Assembly (NCBI GenBank): GCA_002780005.1
Contig: PEWV01000041.1
Location: 1 to 38,727, forward strand
From: Candidatus Aquitaenariimonas noxiae
GTDB lineage: Bacteria; Omnitrophota; Gorgyraeia; Aquitaenariimonadales; Aquitaenariimonadaceae
Direction: 5' to 3'
Length of the DNA stretch: 38,727 nucleotides
Shown: one piece after another, positions 14,545 through 23,511 of the stretch
Layout: each line of letters starts with the position of its first letter
Position numbering within the stretch: the first letter of the stretch is position 1
Program-made: the position numbers and the translations under genes
The notes under the pieces: generated by a model
Databases searched by the model: none
What the model was told of the DNA's origin: nothing
Seen by the model: the letters and a program-made list of their open reading frames with translations, nothing else

Positions 14545-16389
14545 ATGAGAAATTTTATCAGAAAATTATTGATTTTATCATATTTTATTTCAGTTGTTTC
14601 TTCAAATGTATTTGCAGAAGATGTTGAGTTGAGCAAAATTGTGGTAACCGCTTCCAGGGTGGAGGAGAAAAGCTCCGGCGTCGCGAGAAAAATTGATGTA
14701 ATTACAGCCGAAGATATAGAAAGAAGTCAAGCCCAGGATTTAGCGCAGGTTTTGACCGGTCTTACCTCCGTCAATATGAGCGATTATGGCGGCCCGGGTG
14801 CCACAAAAACTATCAGGATGCGGGGTTCAGCCGCAAGCCAGGTCCTGGTTTTAGTGGACGGGAGGCCCATAAATAATCCGCGGGACGGGACAGCGGAATT
14901 AAGCACTATCCCGCTGGGGAATATAAAGAAGATAGAGGTTATGCATGGGCCCGGTTCAAGCCTCTATGGTGCGGGGGCGATGGGCGGGACAGTGAATATC
15001 ATTACCAAGAACCCTCCGAAAGAAAAACAGGAAACAGAACTGACTTCAAGTTTCGGGACTTTCAGGACGTACAACGAAAACTTTTCGCATGGGGCAAGGA
15101 TCTCCAATTTCGGCTATCTTATTACTGGCGGGTATCAAAATTCAGAAGGTTATCGCGCAAATTCTGAATTCGATGCCAAGGATCTGAGCGCCAAACTTGA
15201 ATATGAGTTCAACGATAATAATACTGTAACTCTAAATTCCGGGTTCGACAGGAATAAGCAGGGCGTTCCGGGCAATATCAACGCATCGGACATAGATGAC
15301 AAACAGGTAAATATTAAAAATTTCCAGGATTTAGGCTGGAATTTTGAACCTGATGATACAACGGCATTATCGGTAAGGGCTTATCAGAATTATGACCGGT
15401 TGGAATTTATTGAGAATACCTCCGGTTCGGCATTCGATGCGGCCAACAACAGGGATGCCCATACCACCAAGGCAAGAGGCGGTAATCTCCAGCTAAGTAA
15501 AGAGTTATTTAATTATTATCAGGGCATATTGGGGCTTAGCTACCTGGCCAATTTTAATGACAGCTCGGCTTCGGGAAAGCATGAATACGACGTGCGCGCC
15601 GTATATTTGGAAAACAAATTTGATCTATTCAACGAACGCTTAAAACTGAATTTCGGCTCAAGGCTTGATGATTATTCCAACTTCGGCACTGAAATTAATC
15701 CTTCTTTTAGCCTTCTCTACGCGTTGAGGGATAATGTAAGGTTTCACGGCCTGATAAGCCGGTCTTTCCGGGCACCCACGTTTAACGATCTTTACTGGCC
15801 TGATGAAGGATGGGCCAAGGGTAATCCAGACTTAAGCCCGGAAAAGGGCATCACAGAAGAAATAGGCGTAGAATCGGAGATCAATAAACATCTTACCTCG
15901 GGTATCACGTATTATAGGAGCGACTACAAAGATCTTATTAACTGGGCAGAGAGCTCAGGCGTATGGCAGCCGATGAACGTCAATTCCGCCCTGATCGACG
16001 GCATAGAATTCGAGAATAGGATAAAAATCACGGATAATTGGGGTCTTGACGCTTCTTATACCTATTTGTGTGCTAAGGACGCCGATTCTCATAAATATCT
16101 TATTTATCAGCCGAGGCATAAGGTTGATCTTTCTTTGAAGTATATAACCTCGAACGGTTTTGTCTGTGAACTCAAAGAACAATTTGTCGATAAAAGATTT
16201 CATGATGCCGAGAATTTGACCGAAGTAAAAAAATTCTTTGTTTTAGGATTAAGCGTGTCAAAAAAATTCAAATCCGGGATCACCTGTTTTGCAGCAATAG
16301 ATAATCTCCTGGCCCGGAAGTATCAGGTTATAAAAGATTATCCGATGCCCGGATTTTCCCTGACGAGCGGGTTAAAGGTAGAATTTTAA
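14545..16389 (+). CDS. btuB: TonB-dependent outer-membrane receptor, probable BtuB
   Basis: 614 residues. Signal peptide residues 1-24 (cut after NVFA), then a TonB-box-like stretch ELSKIVVTASR. The plug domain holds VLVLVDGRPINNPRDGTAEL and IKKIEVMHGPGSSLYGAGAM; the barrel follows, with SRSFRAPTFNDLYWP and a C-terminal phenylalanine (LKVEF) typical of outer-membrane insertion. It is normal length for BtuB. The cobalamin riboswitch in front and the preceding salvage genes indicate B12 or a related corrinoid as ligand. TonB, ExbB and ExbD are not in the window. Confidence 0.9.
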   Translation: MRNFIRKLLILSYFISVVSSNVFAEDVELSKIVVTASRVEEKSSGVARKIDVITAEDIERSQAQDLAQVLTGLTSVNMSDYGGPGATKTIRMRGSAASQVLVLVDGRPINNPRDGTAELSTIPLGNIKKIEVMHGPGSSLYGAGAMGGTVNIITKNPPKEKQETELTSSFGTFRTYNENFSHGARISNFGYLITGGYQNSEGYRANSEFDAKDLSAKLEYEFNDNNTVTLNSGFDRNKQGVPGNINASDIDDKQVNIKNFQDLGWNFEPDDTTALSVRAYQNYDRLEFIENTSGSAFDAANNRDAHTTKARGGNLQLSKELFNYYQGILGLSYLANFNDSSASGKHEYDVRAVYLENKFDLFNERLKLNFGSRLDDYSNFGTEINPSFSLLYALRDNVRFHGLISRSFRAPTFNDLYWPDEGWAKGNPDLSPEKGITEEIGVESEINKHLTSGITYYRSDYKDLINWAESSGVWQPMNVNSALIDGIEFENRIKITDNWGLDASYTYLCAKDADSHKYLIYQPRHKVDLSLKYITSNGFVCELKEQFVDKRFHDAENLTEVKKFFVLGLSVSKKFKSGITCFAAIDNLLARKYQVIKDYPMPGFSLTSGLKVEF

Positions 16390-16421
16390 CTAAAATCGTT
16401 ATCCTTAAACCAAAAAAATCC

Positions 16422-16450
16422 TTGATATATTAAGACATTCCATATATAAT
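16422..16450 (+). promoter_or_regulatory. promoter of the Hyf-like operon
   Basis: TTGATA (16422-16427), a 17-bp spacer and TATAAT (16445-16450), in the longer context CTTGATATA-N13-TATATAATTG that recurs at 24872 and 34416. About 140 bp of leader without a clear known element lies between it and the first gene at 16593. Confidence 0.75.
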
Positions 16451-16592
16451 TGAAAAGAAAGAGAAGGAATTAGGCAGTTTAGGGAACATATAAGAGGCTG
16501 AAGTTTTTAAGCGGCCTTTATAAATATATAGAAGGTAAATTTAAAAAAACCTCGATTTTCTTCCCTACCAACACCTTTTCCACGGTATAAAT

Positions 16593-18428
16593 ATGGAACA
16601 CCTTAACATTGATTCATTATTTTTATTTGATCCGCTTTCAGCGTTCTTCCTTTGCGTAATTTTTCTTATTTCACTGCCTTCGGCTGTTTATTCTATCGGA
16701 TATCTAAAAGGGGAGAGTTCCGGGTTAAAGACCGCCTTAGCGTGGTTTTTGTTAGTGCTTTTCTTAATATCCATGGGATTGGTCGTATCGGTCAGGAACG
16801 TCTTTGTTTTTCTTATCGCCTGGGAAATCATGTCTTTAGTCTCGTATTTCCTTGTCGTCTTTGATACAAAACATGAAAAATCCATTCAGGCAGGTACTAT
16901 TTATATTGTGATGACGCATATAGGAACGGCGTTTCTGATCGCCGCGTTCCTTATAATGTTTAAATACGCGCATTCGTTTAATTTTGCCGCGATAAAAAGC
17001 GCGTGTTCGCTAATGCCGCCGCAGACCAGGAATATAGTTTTCTTATTTCTCTTAATAGGGTTTGGCACCAAGGCCGGTATAGTGCCTTTGCATATCTGGC
17101 TGCCATATGCCCATCCGCAGGCCCCAAGCCACATTTCCAGCATTATGTCAGGTGTAATGATCAAGACAGCTATATATGGAATAATCCGGTTTGTGATATT
17201 TATTCTCGGCGTAAACTCTTCCTGGTGGGGGGTATTGATACTGATGCTGGCGGTGATCTCCTGTCTCGTAGGAGTTATCTATGCGCTGATGGAGCACGAT
17301 ATTAAAAAACTTCTTGCCTACCATAGTGTGGAAAATATAGGGATCATTCTACTGGGGGTGGGCCTCGCAATGCTCTTCATCAGCATGAATATGCCGTATT
17401 TAGCCGTATTTTCATTGATCGCCGGATTATACCACCTGATCAATCACGCTATTTTTAAGGGCCTTTTATTTTTGTGCGCCGGCGCCGTATATAAAGCTAC
17501 AGAAACGCGTGATATTGAAAAGCTGGGAGGCCTTATTAAAAAAATGCCGCAGACGGCGGTTTATTTTCTATTAGGGGCAATGGCAATTTCCGCATTGCCG
17601 CCTCTGAACGGTTTTGTAAGCGAATGGCTGACCCTGCAGGCGTTCTTTTTAGGCGCGTTCAGCGTAGAAGGCGGGTATAGGCTTTTTTTAGGGCTGTGCG
17701 CGGCGATGCTGGCCCTGACAAGCGGATTAGCCGCGGCCTGTTTTGTAAAGGCCTTTGGAATAACATTTCTGGCGCAGCCACGCAGCCGTTACGCGCAGAA
17801 CGCAAAAGAAGTTTCCTTATCTATGAGGGCAGGGATGTTTTTTCTGTCTTTCCTGATCGTTGTTTTCGGATTAGCTGCCGCTATTATTATAAAATTATTG
17901 GCAAAAGTCGCAAGCGCTGCAACTGGTATCAATACAAGCAGCATGAGTTTTTCTTTGAACAATTTCATATTGAGCCCGCAAGCGGGAAAGGGCGTTTATC
18001 TTTCAACGCCGCTACTGGCCGCTGTATTAGCGACGCTCGGGATTGCCGGTTTCGCTATATATAAGTTGGTTAACAGGGAGAAGGCTGTGATATACAAGAC
18101 CTGGGACTGTGGGTATTACAAGTTAGACTCACGAAATGAATATACGGCGACCACTTTTTCCAAACCTTTCAGGATCGCGTTCAGCTTTTTTCTTTTACCT
18201 TACCGCAAAACGCAGAAGATCAGGGAATCATTTTATCATGTCAAATCCTTCGCGTACGAGACGCACACGACCATGGTTTTCAAAAAATACATATATGAGC
18301 CCATCCTTGGTTTGGTATTTAGATCAGCAAAATTCATGAGAAAGATCCAGCCGGGGAGCATTCATTTATACCTGTCTTATATTTTCGTAACCGTATTGAT
18401 CTTAATAATATTCATGCGCAAATTTTAA
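16593..18428 (+). CDS. HyfB-like proton-translocating membrane subunit
   Basis: A 611-residue protein with many membrane segments, of the NuoL/NuoM/MrpD antiporter-like family. Key parts are AWEIMSLVSYFLVVF with the conserved glutamate, FGTKAGIVPLHIWLPYAHPQ with the lysine and histidine of the ion path, and LLAYHSVENIGIILLG. The C-terminal WDCGYYKLDSRNEYTATTFS is typical of HyfB/HycC rather than NuoL. It should couple electron transfer to ion pumping. First gene of a hyfBCEFGI-like operon. No strong ribosome binding site is visible, but no better start was found. Confidence 0.87.
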   Translation: MEHLNIDSLFLFDPLSAFFLCVIFLISLPSAVYSIGYLKGESSGLKTALAWFLLVLFLISMGLVVSVRNVFVFLIAWEIMSLVSYFLVVFDTKHEKSIQAGTIYIVMTHIGTAFLIAAFLIMFKYAHSFNFAAIKSACSLMPPQTRNIVFLFLLIGFGTKAGIVPLHIWLPYAHPQAPSHISSIMSGVMIKTAIYGIIRFVIFILGVNSSWWGVLILMLAVISCLVGVIYALMEHDIKKLLAYHSVENIGIILLGVGLAMLFISMNMPYLAVFSLIAGLYHLINHAIFKGLLFLCAGAVYKATETRDIEKLGGLIKKMPQTAVYFLLGAMAISALPPLNGFVSEWLTLQAFFLGAFSVEGGYRLFLGLCAAMLALTSGLAAACFVKAFGITFLAQPRSRYAQNAKEVSLSMRAGMFFLSFLIVVFGLAAAIIIKLLAKVASAATGINTSSMSFSLNNFILSPQAGKGVYLSTPLLAAVLATLGIAGFAIYKLVNREKAVIYKTWDCGYYKLDSRNEYTATTFSKPFRIAFSFFLLPYRKTQKIRESFYHVKSFAYETHTTMVFKKYIYEPILGLVFRSAKFMRKIQPGSIHLYLSYIFVTVLILIIFMRKF

Positions 18429-18429
18429 C

Positions 18430-19353
18430 ATGATAAAAATATTGATAATTTTACTGCAATTGATTTTCTTTATAGCGGTTTCGCCGTTTATAAGCGGTGT
18501 GATCACCAAGATAAAGAATAACGCGAGGATGCGTAAAGGGCAAAGCGTTTTTCAGCCGTATTGCAACCTTGTAAAACTTTTTTCTAAAGGCGAGGTGATT
18601 TCAGAAACCTCTTCATGGATATTTAAGGCCGCGCCTTTTATAGTTATTTCTTCTTCGCTGGGAGCGGCTTTATTGATCCCCGTGTTCATATTTTCCGGCC
18701 AGACGTATTATATAGGAGATTTTTTAGCGCTGATATTTATTCTGGCATTAGGCCGTTTTTTCCTAGCGCTTGCGGCCCTTGATACTGCCAGCGCTTTTGG
18801 CGGGATGGGGTCATCGAGAGAAATGTTTATATCAAGCCTTGTCGAGCCTGCCGCCTGCCTTGTGGTTTTTTCCGTCTCTTTACAATTTGGCTCCACCAAT
18901 ATCGCCTCTTTCAGCGGGATGCATCCGGTGTCAATTTCTTCGCTTGTCGCCTCATTTGCCTTGTTTCTTGTCGCGATCGCGGAAACATCGCGCATTCCTG
19001 TCGATAATCAGGAAACCCATCTAGAATTAACCATGGTGCACGAGGCAATGGTCCTGGAATATTCGGGTAAACGCCTCGCGTTAATAGAAATGTCTTCCTA
19101 CATAAAACAGATGATATGGTTTTTCCTTATAGCGCAGATCATTTTTCCGATCGCTGTACCTTGCTCGATCAATACAGCGCAAATCATTCCCTGGTGCTTA
19201 TGGTATCTGGCCAGGATATTTATGATAGCCGGAGCAGTAGCTCTTGCGGAAGTTTCTGTGGCGAAAATGCGCCTTTTCAGGGTGGCAGATTTTCTTAGTT
19301 TTGCGTTTGTATTGGCGATCATCGCGACGATTTGCGCGATTCTGGGGGTTTAA
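18430..19353 (+). CDS. HyfC-like membrane subunit (NuoH family)
   Basis: A 307-residue inner-membrane protein of the complex I subunit 1 family. RMRKGQSVFQPYCNLVKLFSKGEV and the strongly conserved IPVDNQETHLELTMVHEAM, lining the quinone-like cavity in complex I, are clear. It links the hydrophilic module to the membrane arm. It starts 1 bp after the hyfB-like stop and ends 1 bp before the next gene. Confidence 0.9.
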   Translation: MIKILIILLQLIFFIAVSPFISGVITKIKNNARMRKGQSVFQPYCNLVKLFSKGEVISETSSWIFKAAPFIVISSSLGAALLIPVFIFSGQTYYIGDFLALIFILALGRFFLALAALDTASAFGGMGSSREMFISSLVEPAACLVVFSVSLQFGSTNIASFSGMHPVSISSLVASFALFLVAIAETSRIPVDNQETHLELTMVHEAMVLEYSGKRLALIEMSSYIKQMIWFFLIAQIIFPIAVPCSINTAQIIPWCLWYLARIFMIAGAVALAEVSVAKMRLFRVADFLSFAFVLAIIATICAILGV

Positions 19354-19354
19354 T

Positions 19355-19990
19355 ATGCAGGCAATAATTCTATTCGGCGTCTTAGCTTCAACGTATCTAA
19401 TGGTTATCGCGAAACGAACGCCGGCTTTGATCCGTTACTTCCGTTATCAGTCGTTCTTTTTGTTTCTGGCAACTTTTGCCGTAGCGATCGAGGAGCGCCA
19501 AATAGACCTATACATAATTGCGGGGCTCTTGTTTGTCATAAAAGTATGTGCGATACCATATTTTTTAAACCGTATCATAAAAAGAATGAAAGTAAGCGAA
19601 GATCTGGGATTATTTGTTAACGCGCAGTTATCTTTATTATGCGTTTTAGGGTTTACGTATCTTTCGTGGGTTTTTGCCGAACGCATACTTGCCCCGCGTA
19701 ACGAAGCGCAGGCTATTATGCTGGCAGTGGCATTTTTTGTCGTGCTGGCCGGGATGTTCCTCATGGTATTCAGGATGACCGCGCTTGCCCAGATCATAGG
19801 GCTCCTGGTGATGGAAAACGGCTTATTTCTCTTGGCCTCAACGGTTTCGGGAGGTATGCCGTTTTTTGTGGAGATAGCCATATTTTTTGACGTATTCGTA
19901 AGCGTGATCATTATGGGCTTTTTTGTTTATAGGATCAACAAACTGTTTACTCATATTGACGTAAATAAACTCTCGCGTTTAAAAGGTTAA
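19355..19990 (+). CDS. HyfE-like membrane subunit (NuoK-related)
   Basis: 211 residues with about seven membrane segments, starting at ATG 19355 directly after the hyfC-like stop. A longer in-frame extension back to 19244 lies inside the previous gene and is rejected. LLVMENGLFLLA corresponds to the NuoK-like motif with a conserved glutamate, and the fused extra helices make it HyfE-like. It is one of the small ion-path subunits of the complex. Confidence 0.82.
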   Translation: MQAIILFGVLASTYLMVIAKRTPALIRYFRYQSFFLFLATFAVAIEERQIDLYIIAGLLFVIKVCAIPYFLNRIIKRMKVSEDLGLFVNAQLSLLCVLGFTYLSWVFAERILAPRNEAQAIMLAVAFFVVLAGMFLMVFRMTALAQIIGLLVMENGLFLLASTVSGGMPFFVEIAIFFDVFVSVIIMGFFVYRINKLFTHIDVNKLSRLKG

Positions 19991-19998
19991 GGCAAATT

Positions 19999-21456
19999 AT
20001 GCAGATATTTTTTATTCTCGCTATTCCGATCTTCCTGGCGGCAGGAGCTTTCCTTATCGGGAAGCAAAAGATTTTCTGTACGCTTAATGCCATAGGGTAT
20101 CTCGCAGTATTGGTCGCCAGCGTAATGCTTTTAAGAAAAATGGTATTATCGGAGAGCGCCAATTCATATTTCAGTTTTATCTATTTTGATGCTTTAAGCG
20201 CATTTTTTATTTTTGTTATCTCAGTAATTGCTTTTGCAGCTGCGCTTTATTCTATTAGTTACATTAAAAAAGATATAGATAGCGGAGTAATATCCGAGCG
20301 AAAAGCAAAGATCTATTATATTCTCTTTAATTTATTCTGCTTTTCAATGCTTCTTGTTCCGGCAGTAAATAATTTAGGTATGCTTTGGGTTGCCATTGAA
20401 ATGACTACACTTATTTCGGCATTTCTTGTAGGGTTTTACAACAACAAGGAATCGATAGAGGCTGCCTGGAAGTATATCATTATTTGTTCAGTAGGTATAA
20501 TCTTTGCGCTTTTAGGCACGATCCTTTTTTCTTATGCTTTTTCACTTCTGGGAGATGTGAAAAGCTTAAATTGGTCAGACATGGTTGCTAACGCCGGAAG
20601 AATGGATAAAAATATACTAAAGATCGCTTTTATTTTTATCCTGGTCGGCTACGGAACAAAGGCGGGCCTAGCTCCAATGCATACGTGGTTACCCGATGCG
20701 CATAGTCAAGCAGTTGCCCCTATAAGCGCGCTCCTCTCCGGAGTTTTATTAAAGACCGCTATTTATGCTATCTTAAGATTTGGTATTATCACAATCAAGG
20801 GCGTTGGTTTTGCGTATTTTGGCAATCTAATGGTCTTGCTGGGGATAATTTCTCTGGCTATATCTTGCGGTTTTATTTTGGTCCAAAAGGATTTAAAGAG
20901 ATTGCTTGCCTATCATAGCATCGAACATATCGGCATAATTTCAATTGGTTTTGGGATCGGCGGAATCTTGGGGGTAGGAGGCGCTTTACTGCACGTATTC
21001 AATCATGCGGTAACAAAGGCATTGATGTTTTTTGGTGCCGGTAATGTTGTAAATAAATACCGGACACACAATATGCACGTCATACGAGGAGTAATAGGTA
21101 CAATGCCTTTTACTGGATTTATGCTTCTTATGGGAGCCTTTGCTCTTGCAGGTATGCCGCCGTTCTCTATTTTTATAAGTGAAATCTTGATAATATGCGC
21201 CGTTTTTCTTAAAGGATATTATCTGGTGACTTTTTTGTTATTGGGATTTATAGCTATCATTTTCGGTGCAGTCGTGCATCATTTTAGCAAGATCTTATTC
21301 GGCAGTATCCCTAAGGGTATGTCTGTGGTAAAAGAACCATTAAGCGGGAAAATGGCGTTTTTATTTTTATTCGTTCAGATTTGTGCCTTAGGAATTGTGC
21401 TGCCGTTTATTAAAAAGGATTTAATATGGATGGTTCAGAAATTATTTCAGGGATAA
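19999..21456 (+). CDS. HyfF-like proton-translocating membrane subunit
   Basis: A 485-residue protein of the NuoL/M/N antiporter-like family, the second one in this operon. LWVAIEMTTLISAFLVGFYN has the conserved glutamate, GYGTKAGLAPMHTWLPDAHS the ion-path lysine and histidine, and RLLAYHSIEHIGII and VFNHAVTKALMFF follow. The length fits HyfF. The last 31 bp overlap the start of the large-subunit gene. Two antiporter-like subunits suggest more than one ion-pumping unit. Confidence 0.88.
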   Translation: MQIFFILAIPIFLAAGAFLIGKQKIFCTLNAIGYLAVLVASVMLLRKMVLSESANSYFSFIYFDALSAFFIFVISVIAFAAALYSISYIKKDIDSGVISERKAKIYYILFNLFCFSMLLVPAVNNLGMLWVAIEMTTLISAFLVGFYNNKESIEAAWKYIIICSVGIIFALLGTILFSYAFSLLGDVKSLNWSDMVANAGRMDKNILKIAFIFILVGYGTKAGLAPMHTWLPDAHSQAVAPISALLSGVLLKTAIYAILRFGIITIKGVGFAYFGNLMVLLGIISLAISCGFILVQKDLKRLLAYHSIEHIGIISIGFGIGGILGVGGALLHVFNHAVTKALMFFGAGNVVNKYRTHNMHVIRGVIGTMPFTGFMLLMGAFALAGMPPFSIFISEILIICAVFLKGYYLVTFLLLGFIAIIFGAVVHHFSKILFGSIPKGMSVVKEPLSGKMAFLFLFVQICALGIVLPFIKKDLIWMVQKLFQG

Positions 21457-23003
21457 AAACGAAACTGCAGGATTTTAACGCGATTTCAGTCTCGAAGAAT
21501 TATTCAGACGAGATCTGCATAAAAGTGGACCCCCAAGTTTTTAAAGATACATGCCTTGCGCTGCACAAGATCCTTCCTTCTCCGGTAATGATGCTTTTCG
21601 CGCTTGACGAACGCAAGGCGATGGGTAAATTCGTGATCAATGCTGTGTTCGCAAGTTTCAGGAGAAGCCAGTGGGTTATTCTAACTATGGATATTCCGCA
21701 AGAAAACCCTTGCTTTGATTCTCTGGCGAAAAGTATGTATTCAGCTAACCTTTTTGAGCGGGAGATATGGGAAATGTTCGGTATTGAGCCGAAAGGCAAC
21801 CCTGATTTAAGAAGGCTTTATTTACACGACGAGGTCTGGCCTCAGGGAAACTATCCGCTGCGCAAGGATTTTCAAAAAATGAAAGTCGGGAATTTAGGCG
21901 AGTATAAGTTTGGCAGAGTAGAAGGGGAAGGTATTTTTGAAGTTCCGGTCGGACCGGTGCACGCAGGAATAATCGGCCCGGGCCATTTCAGATTCAGCGT
22001 TGCCGGGGAACCGATAATAAATTTAGAGATCAGGTTTGGCTTCACTCATCGCGGTGTGGAAAAGATCTTTGAAGGTAAATCTATTTCTGACGCGATACGT
22101 TTTTCAGAACGCGTATCAGGAGATTCTTCTTTTGCCCACAGTCTTTCTTTCGCCCAGGCGGCAGAAAAAATTTCAGGCATATCGGTCTCTTTGCGTACAG
22201 CCTATCTAAGAGGCATATTTTTAGAACTTGAGCGCATGTATAATCACGCCAACGATGCTGGGGGCATAGCGCTAGATGTCGGTTTTAGCTTTCCGGCTGC
22301 TTATGCCTCGATCATAAAAGAGTCTATTCTGGCATTGAACGAAAAACTTACCGGAAGCAGGTATCTTAAAAATATCAATTCGGTGGGAAGGGTTTCAGTT
22401 GATTTTGACGGCTCCAAAAAATCAATACTTCAGGAGTCTATCGGAAAAATAAAACAGGATTTTGACGAATTGGTCAAAATATTAAATTCCAGCGTTTCTT
22501 TTATGGATAGGGTGGATACCGCCGGCGTCTTAAAGAAAAAGACAGCTTTTGATCTGGGCGTGGTCGGTCTTGCCGGGCGGGCCTCGGGGATCCCGACAGA
22601 TCTAAGAAAATATTTCCCCGGGATCTATAAGGAAGCAAAGTTTAAAATGGTAACGCAGGGAGCAGGAGACGTGCTCGCCAGGCTCAGGGTCAGAATTTTT
22701 GAATTTGAGGAATCATGCCGTCTCATCGAAGAATTTGCCGCAAGGATGCCCGGAGATGAGAAAATCGAAAATGATCCAAAACCAAAGGAAGGGAGCGCTT
22801 TGGGCTATGTAGAAGGATGGAGGGGGCCGGTATTATACTGGCTTAAAACCGACTCCTCAGGTTTGATCGAAAGATGCAAGATCGTGGACCCTTCTTTTCA
22901 TAACTGGCAGGCCCTTTCATACGCTGTATTGGGGAATATTATACCGGATTTTCCGCTTTGCAACAAAAGTTTTGACCTGTCATATTCAGGAAATGACCTA
23001 TGA
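21426..23003 (+). CDS. HyfG/NuoCD-like large subunit lacking all nickel ligands
   Basis: 525 residues. Residues 1-155 are a NuoC domain (FEREIWEMFGI, GNYPLRKDFQ) and residues 175-525 a NiFe large-subunit/NuoD domain (VPVGPVHAGIIGPGHFRF, GFTHRGVEKIFE). In hydrogenases the first nickel motif reads RVCGxC; here it is RVSGDSSFAH, with serines S231 and S234. The second motif, DPCxxC, is DLSYSG, with S519 and G522. All four nickel-binding cysteines are missing, so no NiFe site can form. This is the pattern of energy-converting-hydrogenase-related (Ehr) complexes. The fusion and length are otherwise normal for HyfG/HycE, so this is not a broken gene. ATGA overlap with the next gene. Confidence 0.88.
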   Translation: MDGSEIISGIKTKLQDFNAISVSKNYSDEICIKVDPQVFKDTCLALHKILPSPVMMLFALDERKAMGKFVINAVFASFRRSQWVILTMDIPQENPCFDSLAKSMYSANLFEREIWEMFGIEPKGNPDLRRLYLHDEVWPQGNYPLRKDFQKMKVGNLGEYKFGRVEGEGIFEVPVGPVHAGIIGPGHFRFSVAGEPIINLEIRFGFTHRGVEKIFEGKSISDAIRFSERVSGDSSFAHSLSFAQAAEKISGISVSLRTAYLRGIFLELERMYNHANDAGGIALDVGFSFPAAYASIIKESILALNEKLTGSRYLKNINSVGRVSVDFDGSKKSILQESIGKIKQDFDELVKILNSSVSFMDRVDTAGVLKKKTAFDLGVVGLAGRASGIPTDLRKYFPGIYKEAKFKMVTQGAGDVLARLRVRIFEFEESCRLIEEFAARMPGDEKIENDPKPKEGSALGYVEGWRGPVLYWLKTDSSGLIERCKIVDPSFHNWQALSYAVLGNIIPDFPLCNKSFDLSYSGNDL

Positions 23004-23509
23004 TGTATATACTAAAAAGTAGAATCCTAAAAGGCGTTGTGACTAGACACATTGATCCGAAGCTATCCGGAGAAATAGAATCGGCGGGCCTTGAACTGAA
23101 GTCGTTGATCCGGAAAAAGTTCGCGAGATCCCTCTATATACGCGAAGTGGACACAGGCTCATGCGGAGCCTGCGAATCAGAAATAATTTCAGCCAATAAC
23201 CCTATTTATGATATTCAGAGATTCGGCATCAATTTTGTTGCTTCCCCAAGGCACGCGGACGCCCTTTTAGTAACCGGGCCCGTATCAAAAAATATGCTGG
23301 TCGCCTTGAAAAAAACTTTTGAGGCAATGCCTGAACCGAAATTTGTCATTACCTTAGGAGATTGCGCGTTGAACGGAGGTATTTTTAAAGATTCTTATTA
23401 CATCGAAGGCCCGGTAAAAGATATATTACCTGCCGCGCTGCACATTCCTGGATGCCCACCAACGCCTATGGCAATTATAAAAGCACTATTAGCTTTCTTG
23501 AAAAAATAA
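23000..23509 (+). CDS. HyfI/NuoB-like iron-sulfur small subunit
   Basis: A 169-residue soluble protein with the four cysteines of the proximal 4Fe-4S cluster: C55 and C58 in GSCGACESE, C122 in LGDCALNGG and C152 in IPGCPPTP. It would pass electrons next to the large subunit. The cluster site is intact although the neighbouring subunit has lost nickel binding, which argues for a complex that still carries electrons. No ferredoxin-like HyfA/HyfH/NuoI subunit lies in the window. Confidence 0.88.
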   Translation: MMYILKSRILKGVVTRHIDPKLSGEIESAGLELKSLIRKKFARSLYIREVDTGSCGACESEIISANNPIYDIQRFGINFVASPRHADALLVTGPVSKNMLVALKKTFEAMPEPKFVITLGDCALNGGIFKDSYYIEGPVKDILPAALHIPGCPPTPMAIIKALLAFLKK

Positions 23510-23511
23510 TT

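Noticed and set aside
10054-16389. A complete de novo B12 pathway
   Set aside because: Only uptake, nucleotide-loop assembly and salvage genes are present; no corrin ring genes in this window.
21426-23003. Reading the large-subunit gene as a functional NiFe hydrogenase or as a pseudogene
   Set aside because: All nickel ligands are missing, so no hydrogenase; yet length, fusion and other motifs are intact, so it is not a decayed gene.
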